A stretch of 64,000 bases of DNA from Kineosporia sp. NBRC 101731 (lineage in GTDB: Bacteria > Actinomycetota > Actinomycetes > Actinomycetales > Kineosporiaceae). Numbering within the stretch: the first letter of the stretch is position 1; the number at the start of each line of letters is the position of its first letter. A model generated the notes under the pieces. That model was not told the origin of the DNA. It saw nothing but the letters and a program-made list of their open reading frames with translations, and ran no database searches. Position numbers and translations under genes: made by a program. The stretch covers positions 447,467 to 511,466 of the forward strand of contig NZ_BSTC01000001.1 of the NCBI RefSeq assembly GCF_030269305.1, read 5' to 3'. Positions 7,621 through 15,657 of this stretch are shown piece after piece.

Positions 7621-8208
7621 GTGCTGGTACTGACACGTCGAGCTGGCGAGAGCATCGTGATCGGGGACGACGTGCGAGTCGTCGTCCTCGACGTGCGAGG
7701 AGACACCGTCCGCCTCGGGATCGAGGCTCCACGCAGCATCCAGGTGCACCGCGCGGAGGTCTACGCCGAGGTTCAGGCCGCCAACGCAGCTGCTGCGGCG
7801 GTTTCCGGGGAAAGCCTTGAGGAAGTGTCCGAGAGGCTGCGCCGCATGGCCCGCCCGGTGGTTCCTCGTCCGACCGCGCCGCACCGTCAGCCGGGAGAGC
7901 GGCGTCAGGGAAGGGCATCGACGCCGTCGACGCCCAAACCCGGTCCATCGCCGTCCGGTCAGCCCGGCCCAACGGCGGAAACAGCACCTGGTCAACAGCC
8001 CTCGCCGTCTTCCAAGTCGGCCGGGGCGCCGGTACCGAGCGCAGCGACGCGACCGGTGCCGGCACCACCCGCCCGTGGAGCGGGCCAGCAAGAACAGCGG
8101 GCCGGCCGCACCATGCAGGCCTCCCGGCCCGTTCCCGCGCCACCTCGGCCGGGAGTTCCGAAACCGGGTCCGATTCCGCGGCCCGGCCCGCCCGCCGAGG
8201 AGACCTAG
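7621..8208 (+). CDS. csrA: Carbon storage regulator CsrA with a long Pro-rich C-terminal tail
   Basis: RNA-binding translational regulator. Residues 1-60 are a complete CsrA fold: MLVLTRRAGESIVIGDDVRV, VRLGIEAPRSIQVHRAEVY. These include the conserved N-terminal RNA-binding strand with Leu4/Arg6 and the second binding region. Ordinary CsrA ends near residue 60-75, whereas this one continues to 195 with about 120 residues rich in Pro, Gly, Ser and Gln that look disordered (PKPGPSPSGQPGP, PAPPRPGVPKPGPIPRPGPP). A GTG start is used, with GGGAGGGAG 6-13 bases upstream. A clear hairpin follows the stop. The long frame has normal codon use, so the tail seems real and not a missed stop. Confidence 0.93.
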   Translation: MLVLTRRAGESIVIGDDVRVVVLDVRGDTVRLGIEAPRSIQVHRAEVYAEVQAANAAAAAVSGESLEEVSERLRRMARPVVPRPTAPHRQPGERRQGRASTPSTPKPGPSPSGQPGPTAETAPGQQPSPSSKSAGAPVPSAATRPVPAPPARGAGQQEQRAGRTMQASRPVPAPPRPGVPKPGPIPRPGPPAEET

Positions 8209-8234
8209 AGCGTCCAGGTCATGTTTCGTGAGTC

Positions 8235-8264
8235 CGGTCCGGCCCGTTCATTCGGGCCGGACCG
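8235..8264 (+). terminator. Hairpin terminator after csrA
   Basis: Perfect 12-bp arms (8235-8246 and 8253-8264, CGGTCCGGCCCG and its complement) with the loop TTCATT, 27 bases past the csrA stop. The remaining gap to 8436 holds a weaker hairpin, with CGTTCGT and ACGAACG arms near 8396-8420, just beyond the opposing gene's end. No gene is seen there. Confidence 0.8.
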
Positions 8265-8436
8265 CTTGCGTTGGGGCTTCTGGTCGCGGGTTTCGTCGAT
8301 GAAAGACGATGCGCTCACCGGACAGCGGCGGTCGCTCAGGGAGGACGATGCCCTCGCCGTTGTCACGCTCTCGTCGTCCGTTCGTCCCCTCTTTGTTCGT
8401 TCGTTCACCCTGAGCACGAACGGTTTGGGAGGGGTT

Positions 8437-10671
8437 CTACTCCGCGGGGGCCTTGCCGCGCTGCACCGCGGCCAGCAGCATCTGGGCCACGTCCAGCACC
8501 TGGACCTCTTCCCGCGCAGCACCTTCGGACTGCTGGGCGGTGAGCCCGTCGGAGAGCATGACCCGGCAGAACGGGCAGCCGACGGCGATCGTGTCGGCGC
8601 CGGTCGCGACGGCCTCCTCGGTGCGGGTGAGGTTGATGCGCTTGCCGAGCTTCTCCTCCATCCACATCCGGGCGCCGCCGGCGCCGCAGCAGAAGGAGCG
8701 TTCCTGGTTGCGCGGCATCTCCCGCAGCTCGACGCCGGGCAGCGAACCGATCAGCTCACGCGGCGGTTCGTAGATGCCGTTGTGCCGGCCGATGTAGCAC
8801 GGGTCGTGATAGGTCGCTGTACTCGTACTGCCCCCATCGATGGGTGCGACGGGGGTCAGGCGCTTCTCCCGCACCAGCCGGTTCAGTAGCTGGGTGTGAT
8901 GGACGACCTCGTAGTTGCCGCCGAGCTGCGGGTACTCGTTCTGGATCGTGTTGAAGCAGTGGGCGCAGGAGACGACGATCTTCTGGGCCTTGGACTCGTT
9001 GAGCACCTCGACGTTCTGCATGGCCAGCTGCTGGAACAGGAACTCGTTGCCGGAGCGGCGGGCCGAGTCACCGGTGCAGGCCTCGCCGTCACCCAGCACC
9101 GCGAACTCCACGCCGGCCTCGTTGAGCAGCTCGGCGATGGCGATGGTGGTCTTCTTCTGGCGGTCTTCGTAGGCGCCCGCACAGCCGACCCAGAACAGGT
9201 ACTCGACCTCGGTGAGGTCTTCGATGTCGCCGCCGACCTGCTTCACCTCGAAGGACAGGCCCTTGGCCCAGTCCATCCGCAGCCGGGGCTTGAGGCCCCA
9301 GGGGTTGCCGTTCTTCTCCAGGTTCTTGAACAGGCCGTTCAGCTCGTTCGGGAAGGCCGACTCGATGAGCACCTGGTAGCGCCGCATGTCGACGATGTGG
9401 TCGACGTGCTCGATGTCGACCGGGCACTGCTCCACGCAGGCCCCGCAGGTCACGCACGACCACAGCACGTCCGGGTCGATCACGCCGCCCTCGGCGTTGT
9501 ACGCGCCGAGCGGGTTGTCCAGCTCGTAGCCGGTGTCGCCGATCAGCGGACGCCCGGCGAGCGGCTGGGCGGCCTTCAGCACCTCGGAGGAGTCGGCGTT
9601 CTGGCGCGCCTCCTCCGATGCCAGCAGCCACGGTGCCTTGGCATAGGCGTGATCGCGCAGCGACATGATGAGCATCTTCGGCGACAGGGGTTTGTCGGTG
9701 TTCCAGGCCGGGCACTGGCTCTGGCAGCGACCGCACTCGGTGCAGGTGCTGAAGTCGAGCAGTCCTTTCCAGGTGAAGTTCTCGACCACCCCGACGCCGA
9801 GCGCCGCGGTTTCGTCCAGCTCGTCGACGTTCTCGAAGTCGAGAACCTGCCCCTTGATCGAGATCGGCTGCAGCGGGCCCAGGCTCGTGGTGGAGTCGTT
9901 CACCCGGGTGGGAGTGGCGTTGCGCTTGAACCAGATGTTGGGGAAAGCCAGGAATCGGTGCCAGGCCACACCCATGGTGTTGTTGAGGCCGATGGTGATG
10001 GCCCACGACATCGAGATGGCGATCTTGATTCCGGCCACCAGCACGATCAGGTTTTCGAGCGTGCCTTCGGACAGGCCTTCGAAGGCCCGGCCGAGGATCT
10101 GGCCGAAGGGGAAGTGCAGGCCGCTGGGGTTCAGCGCGTACTCCAGGCTGCGCAGCAGCAGGACACAGACCAGCACGCCGAGGATGACCGCCTCGACGAA
10201 GTAGGCCTGCCAGAAGCCGGACCCGAAGAACCGGGAGGAGCGGCCCTCACTGCGCGGGTGATGCTTCTGGCGCACCGCGATCAGCAGCAGGATGCCGGCC
10301 AGCCCGATCACGGTGATGCCCTCGGCGACCCACTCGTACGGAGGGAACGTGCCGATCAGCCACAGGGTCGTGTGCGGGTCGAAGATCTGACCGTACGCGG
10401 TGACCAGGGTGGTGAACAGGAGCCCGAAGCCGACCATGGTGAACCAGTGCGCGATCGCGACGATCGGCAGCCGGGCCATGCGGGTGTGCCCGAGGAACTC
10501 CCGCACCAGCGTCGTGGTGCGTGCGACCGGGTCGTCCGAGCGTGATCGGTCGGGCTCGCCGAGCCGGATGACCTGCACGAAGCGGTTCGCGGCGCGCGCC
10601 AGCAGCGCGATCCCGGCCGCGGTCATGGCGATGCTCACCACGATCACCGCGATCTGGAGCGGAGTGTTCAT
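8437..10671 (-). CDS. etfD: Membrane Fe-S oxidoreductase, EtfD-like (electron-transfer flavoprotein:menaquinone oxidoreductase type)
   Basis: The 744-aa protein has about five to six membrane helices at the N-terminus (NarI/HdrE-like, residues 1-260). Two [4Fe-4S] ferredoxin clusters follow (CTECGRCQSQCP near 330, CVTCGACVEQCP near 425), then two CCG cysteine-rich domains of the HdrD/GlpC type (CAHCFNTIQNEYP, DPCYIGR, SFCCGAGGARM, GCPFCRVM). This layout is that of mycobacterial Rv0338c/EtfD, which passes electrons from EtfAB (fatty-acid beta-oxidation) to menaquinone. The ATG at 10671 (MNTPLQ) is chosen over an upstream start because the first helix begins directly after it. No etfAB is in view; the gene appears to stand alone. 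Confidence 0.82.
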   Translation of the reverse strand: MNTPLQIAVIVVSIAMTAAGIALLARAANRFVQVIRLGEPDRSRSDDPVARTTTLVREFLGHTRMARLPIVAIAHWFTMVGFGLLFTTLVTAYGQIFDPHTTLWLIGTFPPYEWVAEGITVIGLAGILLLIAVRQKHHPRSEGRSSRFFGSGFWQAYFVEAVILGVLVCVLLLRSLEYALNPSGLHFPFGQILGRAFEGLSEGTLENLIVLVAGIKIAISMSWAITIGLNNTMGVAWHRFLAFPNIWFKRNATPTRVNDSTTSLGPLQPISIKGQVLDFENVDELDETAALGVGVVENFTWKGLLDFSTCTECGRCQSQCPAWNTDKPLSPKMLIMSLRDHAYAKAPWLLASEEARQNADSSEVLKAAQPLAGRPLIGDTGYELDNPLGAYNAEGGVIDPDVLWSCVTCGACVEQCPVDIEHVDHIVDMRRYQVLIESAFPNELNGLFKNLEKNGNPWGLKPRLRMDWAKGLSFEVKQVGGDIEDLTEVEYLFWVGCAGAYEDRQKKTTIAIAELLNEAGVEFAVLGDGEACTGDSARRSGNEFLFQQLAMQNVEVLNESKAQKIVVSCAHCFNTIQNEYPQLGGNYEVVHHTQLLNRLVREKRLTPVAPIDGGSTSTATYHDPCYIGRHNGIYEPPRELIGSLPGVELREMPRNQERSFCCGAGGARMWMEEKLGKRINLTRTEEAVATGADTIAVGCPFCRVMLSDGLTAQQSEGAAREEVQVLDVAQMLLAAVQRGKAPAE

Positions 10672-10792
10672 GGCCGAAGTCTCGCAGTCACAGATTCCCG
10701 CTCGGCAACGACCCGGCGTGGCGCATCTCATTCAGGACCGGCTTCACCCCCTCCGACCGGCGGGGGATCCGGTCCCGGCGGCGGGACGGCGA

Positions 10793-12286
10793 TCAGAGCC
10801 CGATACCTCGGTAGCGCGCCAGGCGGGTGCTCAGGCGTTGTGCCGGGTCGGCCCCGAGCACGGTGTGCAGTTCGCGTTCCAGCGCGGCACCGATCCGTCG
10901 CAGGAAGGCTTCGGCGGTGTCGTCCGGGTACTCCGGCACCACGATGTCCACGATCCGGTCGCGCAGCAGGTCACGGGCCCGTACGCCCTGGGCGTCGGCG
11001 ATCTGGGCGGCGCGGGTGGGCGTGCGGTGAAGGATTTCCGAGGCACCTTCCGGGGGCAGGGGCGAGATCCAGCCGTGCTCCGCGGCGATCACCCGGTCCG
11101 CGGGCAGCAGGGCCAGCGCCATCCCGCCTGCGCCCTGTCCCAGCACCAGACACACCGTGGGGGCGGTCAGGGTGGTCAGGTCGGCCAGCGACCGGGCGAT
11201 CTCCCCGGCCAGGCCGCCCTCCTCGGCCTCCGGGGAGAGCGCGGCCCCGGCCGTGTCCACGATCGAGACCAGCGGCAGACCCAGCTCGGCGGCCAGCCGC
11301 ATGCCCCGCCGGGCCTCCCGTAACCCCGCCGGGCCGATCGGTGACCCGGTGGCGGCCCGCCGGTCGTGTCCCAGCACCACGCAGCCGGTGTCACCGAACC
11401 GGGCCAGCGCCAGCAGCATCCCCGGATCGGCCTCCCCCTGCCCGGTGCCGTTCAGCGGCACGACCGGGCCCGCGGCGACCTCCAGCAGCTCCCGTACCCC
11501 CGGTCGTTGCGGGTCCCGGGACGCGGTGATCGACTCCCAGGCCGGGCGGTCCGGCAGATCGGCCACCACGGTCGTCGAAGGGGTCGTCGAAGGAGCCGCC
11601 GGCCCGACGACCGGTGAGCTGGTGAGCACGTCGAGTGCGTCGATCGCGATCGCCCGCAGGGCTGCCGGCTCGACCACGGCATCGATCAGGCCGTGCCGGA
11701 ACAGGTTCTCCGCGGTCTGCACATCGGCGGGGAACGGCTCCCCGTTCAGGGCCTCGAACACCCGGGGGCCGAGAAAACCGATCAGCGCCCCCGGTTCCGC
11801 GGCGCAGACGTGCCCGAGCATGCCCCAGGAAGCCAGCACGCCGCCCATCGTCGGGTTCCGTAGGTAGACCAGGTACGGCAGCCCGGCCGCCCGGTGCGCG
11901 GCGACCACGGCGGAGATCTTGACCATCTGCAGAAAGGCCACCGTCCCCTCCTGCATCCGGGTGCCGCCCGACGCCGGCGAGGCGATGAGCGGCAGCCGGC
12001 GTTCGCGGGCGCGGTCGGCGGCGGCGACGAAGCGCTCGGCGGTGGCCACACCGATCGATCCGCCGAGGAAGGAGAAGTCCCCGACCACGAGCGCCACCGG
12101 GCGGCCACCCAGTCGTCCCTCTCCGGTCACGATCGACTCGTCCAGCCCGCTGCGCTCCCGGGCGGCCGCGAGAGCCTGCGCGTAGGCCTCGTCCACCGGC
12201 CCGTACCGCTCGTGGTCGGCCGGTGCGTCCCACGACCGCCAGGTGCCGGGGTCCAGCGTGAGTTGGATGAGATCGCGGGCATTCAT
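10793..12286 (-). CDS. Acyl-CoA carboxylase carboxyltransferase, AccD-AccA fusion type
   Basis: Transfers a carboxyl group from carboxybiotin to acetyl-CoA or another acyl-CoA. The N-terminal half (about 30-245) is beta-subunit-like (GDFSFLGGSIGVATAERFV, ASPASGGTRMQEGTVAFLQM, NPTMGGVLASWGMLG). The C-terminal half (about 270-495) is alpha-subunit-like (LVSIVDTAGAALSPEAEEGG, VLGQGAGGMALALLPADRVI, ISPLPPEGASEILHR). No N-terminal Cys4 zinc finger is visible, unlike E. coli AccD. No biotin carboxylase or carrier gene is adjacent, so the partner and acyl substrate are unknown. The ATG at 12286 is preferred to a start 9 codons upstream because it begins the conserved MNARDLI segment. The protein is 497 aa. 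Confidence 0.85.
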   Translation of the reverse strand: MNARDLIQLTLDPGTWRSWDAPADHERYGPVDEAYAQALAAARERSGLDESIVTGEGRLGGRPVALVVGDFSFLGGSIGVATAERFVAAADRARERRLPLIASPASGGTRMQEGTVAFLQMVKISAVVAAHRAAGLPYLVYLRNPTMGGVLASWGMLGHVCAAEPGALIGFLGPRVFEALNGEPFPADVQTAENLFRHGLIDAVVEPAALRAIAIDALDVLTSSPVVGPAAPSTTPSTTVVADLPDRPAWESITASRDPQRPGVRELLEVAAGPVVPLNGTGQGEADPGMLLALARFGDTGCVVLGHDRRAATGSPIGPAGLREARRGMRLAAELGLPLVSIVDTAGAALSPEAEEGGLAGEIARSLADLTTLTAPTVCLVLGQGAGGMALALLPADRVIAAEHGWISPLPPEGASEILHRTPTRAAQIADAQGVRARDLLRDRIVDIVVPEYPDDTAEAFLRRIGAALERELHTVLGADPAQRLSTRLARYRGIGL

Positions 12287-12699
12287 GCCGCTCAGTCTGC
12301 AACGGCACTGCACCGTCGTCCGGCCTGATCGGTGTGGTGAACGAGACCGTGGCGGGTTGCCGGGGCTCTGAACAGGATTCGCGTTCAGGGCCGGTCAGGC
12401 GGCTGTCCGGCAGCGCTGCGGGCGCCGGGCGGAAAATCCGGCGTATCGATGCAACGTGGGCCCGGATCAGTGCGTCTGTAGACCGTTGCGCCTTAAGCAG
12501 ACGGGTGCAAAGACCGTCAATCCGGAAGGGGCAACGATTCAGTCTCAGCATTAGCCCGATAGGCGGGAACTGTGCTGGAGCTGTGCATCCGTCCGATACG
12601 GTCGAGTAAGAACTGCGGACCCCTGGGCATCTGCTCGGGAGGTGCCGAACATCCGGTCGGCGAGGGGCCGAAACCGGACCAACAGCAAGGGGTGGGGTA
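12287..12699. other. Divergent intergenic region between the carboxyltransferase and the lipoprotein gene
   Basis: This 413-bp stretch has no convincing coding sequence; the short open frames in it match nothing recognisable and lack ribosome sites. It should carry divergent promoters. A CCGTTGCGCCTTAAG motif at 12483-12497 resembles, with one extra base, the motif shared by the chitosanase and Thr-rich protein promoters. It lies about 200 bases from the lipoprotein start. Confidence 0.4.
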
Positions 12700-13875
12700 G
12701 TGAACACGCGTTCCAAGGCAATGGCATTCGCGGGCTTCGGCCTGGCGGCCGCAGTCGGGATCACCGGCTGCGGATCGGGTTCCGACTCGGCCGACGGTGA
12801 AACTGGCTCGGGCAGCAACAGCGGCGGGTCTCCGAAGGAGAAGGTGGCCGCCGCGTTCCAGAGCCTCAACAGCTCGTCCAACGTCGGCTTCACCCTGAAG
12901 CTGGACAGCTCCACGGCCGATCTCGAGAAGATCAGCGCCGCGCAGGACTCGACGGAGCAGCTCGACGCCGAGGACAAGAAGACGATCGGTTACCTGCTCA
13001 AGGGCAGCGTCACGATGAACGTGTCCGCCCCCGAGGGCAAGACGTTCGCCGACGTCACCACGAGCAGCGCGGCGACCAAGTCCGACAACCTGCTCAAGGA
13101 CCCGGCCGCGTTCGAGGCCGCGCTGAAGGACTCCGGTTCCGTGGCCACCTCCGTGGTGTACGACGGTTCCGGTCTGGTCGACTTCGTCAGCAAGGACGGG
13201 GTGTTCTACCTCCGGGCCGACGCGGACAAGATCGCGACGCTGTCCGGTCAGAACCTCAGCAGCCTCACGGGCACGCTCGGCCAGCTCCCCCCGGTCATCG
13301 CCACGCCGGCCCAGAAGCTGTTCGACGGCCAGTGGGTCTCTCTCGACCTGGTGAAGACCGTGCAGATCCTCGACAAGCAGGGTCTGCTCGACGAGCTGTC
13401 GAAGAGCCAGGACACCACCGCCGCCGACGCTGTCGACCCGGCCAAGGTGCAGAGCCTGATCACCTCGCTGCAGGCGTCGTACGACAGCGACTCCGAGGTC
13501 ACCGAGGTCGATGGTGGCTACCAGGTGTCGGTGCCCTACGAGAAGACGGCTGACGCCGTCAACGACGACCTCGTCGCCCTGATCGGTGCGGACGAGGTGG
13601 CCGACTTCCGCAAGGAGCTGAAGCAGGCTCCGAACAAGAACCTCGTCTTCACCGTCAAGGTGGACGACGACAAGCTCAGCGGCGTCAACATCGACCTGCA
13701 GCAGTTCATGACCAAGCCGGTCGAGGGGGCCACGTTCGCGGTCGACCTCGCCGTCGACACCGGCGCCAGCGCGGTGCAGGTGCCGACCGGCGCCACGGCC
13801 GTCGACATTCAGGGTCTGTTCAACCTGATCCCGGCCGACAGCCTGGCGGGTCTGGCCCAGGGCTCCGGTCTCTGA
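12700..13875 (+). CDS. Secreted lipoprotein of unknown function (LolA/LppX-like size and composition)
   Basis: A 391-aa exported lipoprotein. Residues 1-24 form a lipoprotein signal peptide ending in the lipobox ITGC, so Cys24 should be diacylated and the protein anchored on the outer face of the membrane. A Ser/Gly-rich spacer (25-45) follows. The rest is an acidic, Ser/Thr/Asp-rich globular part with alternating beta-strand-like segments (GFTLKLDSS, VFYLRADAD, VSLDLVKTVQ, TFAVDLAVDTG), reminiscent of LppX/LprG-type lipid-binding lipoproteins. That similarity is of pattern only. The GTG start has a GGGGTGGGG tract upstream. The gene stands alone and ends in a strong terminator. Confidence 0.75.
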   Translation: MNTRSKAMAFAGFGLAAAVGITGCGSGSDSADGETGSGSNSGGSPKEKVAAAFQSLNSSSNVGFTLKLDSSTADLEKISAAQDSTEQLDAEDKKTIGYLLKGSVTMNVSAPEGKTFADVTTSSAATKSDNLLKDPAAFEAALKDSGSVATSVVYDGSGLVDFVSKDGVFYLRADADKIATLSGQNLSSLTGTLGQLPPVIATPAQKLFDGQWVSLDLVKTVQILDKQGLLDELSKSQDTTAADAVDPAKVQSLITSLQASYDSDSEVTEVDGGYQVSVPYEKTADAVNDDLVALIGADEVADFRKELKQAPNKNLVFTVKVDDDKLSGVNIDLQQFMTKPVEGATFAVDLAVDTGASAVQVPTGATAVDIQGLFNLIPADSLAGLAQGSGL

Positions 13876-13898
13876 TCGGGTAACCCGTACCAAGCCGG

Positions 13899-13934
13899 CG
13901 GGGCCGGAACCTTCGTGAGAGGGTTCCGGCCCCG
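13899..13934 (+). terminator. Hairpin terminator after the lipoprotein gene
   Basis: Perfect 13-bp arms at 13899-13911 and 13922-13934 (CGGGGCCGGAACC and complement) with a 10-base loop. It lies between convergent genes and could serve both. Confidence 0.8.
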
Positions 13935-13954
13935 CAGTGCGTCTACCAGCTGTT

Positions 13955-14185
13955 TCAGAACATGGGATGCCGATCGGCGAAGTCGACCGCGAACACCCAG
14001 AGACCGATGATCTCACCACACACGGCGACCAGCGCGACCGTCGTCTGAATACCGCGCGACTGGCCCGGCAGCAGGGTTTTGGCCAGACTGCGGTTGAACT
14101 TCCAGAGCTTGTCCCAGAGCCAGTTCACCAGATCGACGAAGACGAAGAACGTGTCCCTGACGAGCCTTCCGGTTGCGTCGATCAT
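13955..14185 (-). CDS. Small membrane protein of unknown function (76 aa)
   Basis: A 76-residue protein starting at the ATG at 14185, which has GGGAGGAC 5-12 bases upstream. The longer open frame upstream has no coding character and runs through the divergent promoter area. The N-terminal part is amphipathic and aromatic (TFFVFVDLVNWLWDKLWKF). One clear membrane helix follows at about 47-66 (TTVALVAVCGEIIGLWVFAV). I do not recognise a family. It is transcribed divergently from the DUF89-family gene at 14412 and converges on the lipoprotein gene. Confidence 0.6.
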   Translation of the reverse strand: MIDATGRLVRDTFFVFVDLVNWLWDKLWKFNRSLAKTLLPGQSRGIQTTVALVAVCGEIIGLWVFAVDFADRHPMF

Positions 14186-14411
14186 CGCTGTCCTCCCGTC
14201 GTCCTGCGCTGAGGGTCTGTCCCGCGGATCACCATTCTGCGCACCGGCAGGCGCGGGCCGGGATGTACGCGCACTGTCGGGGTGCGAAGCCGCCGTGCAC
14301 TCACCGGCACCGCCCTGTGCTCGGTTCCTGGGAGAGGCATGCGGGCATTGTCCCAATTCTTGGCGTCGTGCCGAAGGATTTCGGCCGGGCCAGGGCTGAG
14401 AGGCTTGCCTC

Positions 14412-15605
14412 ATGGATCTGGCACCGCTGACCGCGTCCGGCGACCCTCGCCTCACCGCGCCCGTCATCACCACCGCCGACGGCTTCCCGCGCAGCGTGCT
14501 GCGTGACCGGCATCCGGAACTGCTCGCGAAGGTGCTCGACGGGGTGCCCTACCCGCCGGAGGTCCGCCTCGCCGTGAACGGCCTGCTCCAGGAACTCGAC
14601 GGGCCGATCCTGCCCCTGTCCGACACGCATGCCGATGCGGCGCAGTGGGCCGAGTGGTCTGCGCCCTACCTGGGCCAGAGCTGGTACGAAGTGCCCTTCC
14701 TCTGGGCCGAGAACTTCTTCTACCGCAAGCTGCTGGGCGCCACCGGCTGGTTCGCCCCGGGGCCCTGGCAGAGCATCGATCCGTTCGGTCCGCAGAAGGA
14801 TGCCGAGCTCGCCGGCGCCGCCGTACAGGCCGAGCTGGAAGCCCTGGAACAGCTGGAATCACTTCCCGACGGCCCCGACAGCAAGGCCCTCGACTCCCTC
14901 GTCCTGGCCGCGCTCTGGGGCAACCGGGCCGACCTCGGATTCAAGATCCAGCGCCCGACCGGCGACGACGGCGCTCCGGTGGTCGACAACCTGATCGCCG
15001 ACCACCGCGAGGCTCTGCTTCCGCTGCTGACCGATGCGAGCCGGATCATCCTGATCACGGATAATGTCGGACGTGAGCTGCTACCCGATTTGGTGCTGGC
15101 TGACCGGCTTTTGGTAGGCCGATCAGGCGTCACTGCTTGGTTGCACGTGAAACCGAGCCCATACTTCACCTCCGACGCCATGCCCGCCGACGTGCTGAAG
15201 ACCGTGCAGCGGATGATCGACGGTCCGCCGGCGGCGTCTGACATGGGCCACCGGTTACGGAATTTTCTCTCCGAGGGTCGCCTGGTGCTCGTGGCGCACC
15301 CGTTCTACGTGGCGCCCCTGACCTTCGATCAGGCTCCGGCCGATCTTCATAGGCACTACGAGCAGGCCGATCTCACGCTGCTCAAGGGCGACCTGAACTA
15401 CCGCAGGCTGGTCGGCGACGCGTCGTGGCCCGCGACCACGCCCTTCAAGACGGTCACCAGTTACTGGCCCGGCCGGGTCGCGGCCCTGCGCACGCTCAAG
15501 TCTGACGTTCTGGTCGGTGTGGACGAAGGGCGGCTGGCCGACCTCGACGCGACCGGAGAGGCGTGGCGCACGAGCGGGCGCCACGCTGTGATCCAGCTGA
15601 AGTGA
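14412..15605 (+). CDS. DUF89/ARMT1-like damage-control phosphatase family protein
   Basis: The 397-aa protein has the subfamily III DUF89 layout. A helical N-terminal domain (FPRSVLRDRHPELLAKVL, residues 25-42) is followed by an alpha/beta domain with the metal- and phosphate-site motifs ITDNVGRELLPDLVLAD (about 215-232) and LLKGDLNYRRLVGD (about 323-336). Family members are metal-dependent phosphatases that hydrolyse sugar phosphates such as fructose-1-phosphate; in humans ARMT1 was also linked to protein carboxyl methylation. Substrate here is unknown. The start ATG at 14412 lacks a strong Shine-Dalgarno. It is monocistronic and closed by a shared convergent terminator. Confidence 0.85.
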   Translation: MDLAPLTASGDPRLTAPVITTADGFPRSVLRDRHPELLAKVLDGVPYPPEVRLAVNGLLQELDGPILPLSDTHADAAQWAEWSAPYLGQSWYEVPFLWAENFFYRKLLGATGWFAPGPWQSIDPFGPQKDAELAGAAVQAELEALEQLESLPDGPDSKALDSLVLAALWGNRADLGFKIQRPTGDDGAPVVDNLIADHREALLPLLTDASRIILITDNVGRELLPDLVLADRLLVGRSGVTAWLHVKPSPYFTSDAMPADVLKTVQRMIDGPPAASDMGHRLRNFLSEGRLVLVAHPFYVAPLTFDQAPADLHRHYEQADLTLLKGDLNYRRLVGDASWPATTPFKTVTSYWPGRVAALRTLKSDVLVGVDEGRLADLDATGEAWRTSGRHAVIQLK

Positions 15606-15612
15606 TGGTGCA

Positions 15613-15652
15613 CCCGGCCGCCATCGGGCCCTGACCCCCGATGGCAGCCGGG
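15613..15652. terminator. Bidirectional hairpin terminator
   Basis: 16-bp arms at 15613-15628 and 15637-15652 with one mismatch and an 8-base loop. It lies between the convergent DUF89-family gene and the secreted propeller gene and probably terminates both. Confidence 0.8.
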
Positions 15653-15657
15653 CCGTC

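Noticed and set aside
12483-12497. Third copy of the chitosanase promoter-region motif
   Set aside because: It has an extra base (GTTGCGCCTTAAG) and lies about 200 bp from the nearest start, so it is kept only as a weak similarity.
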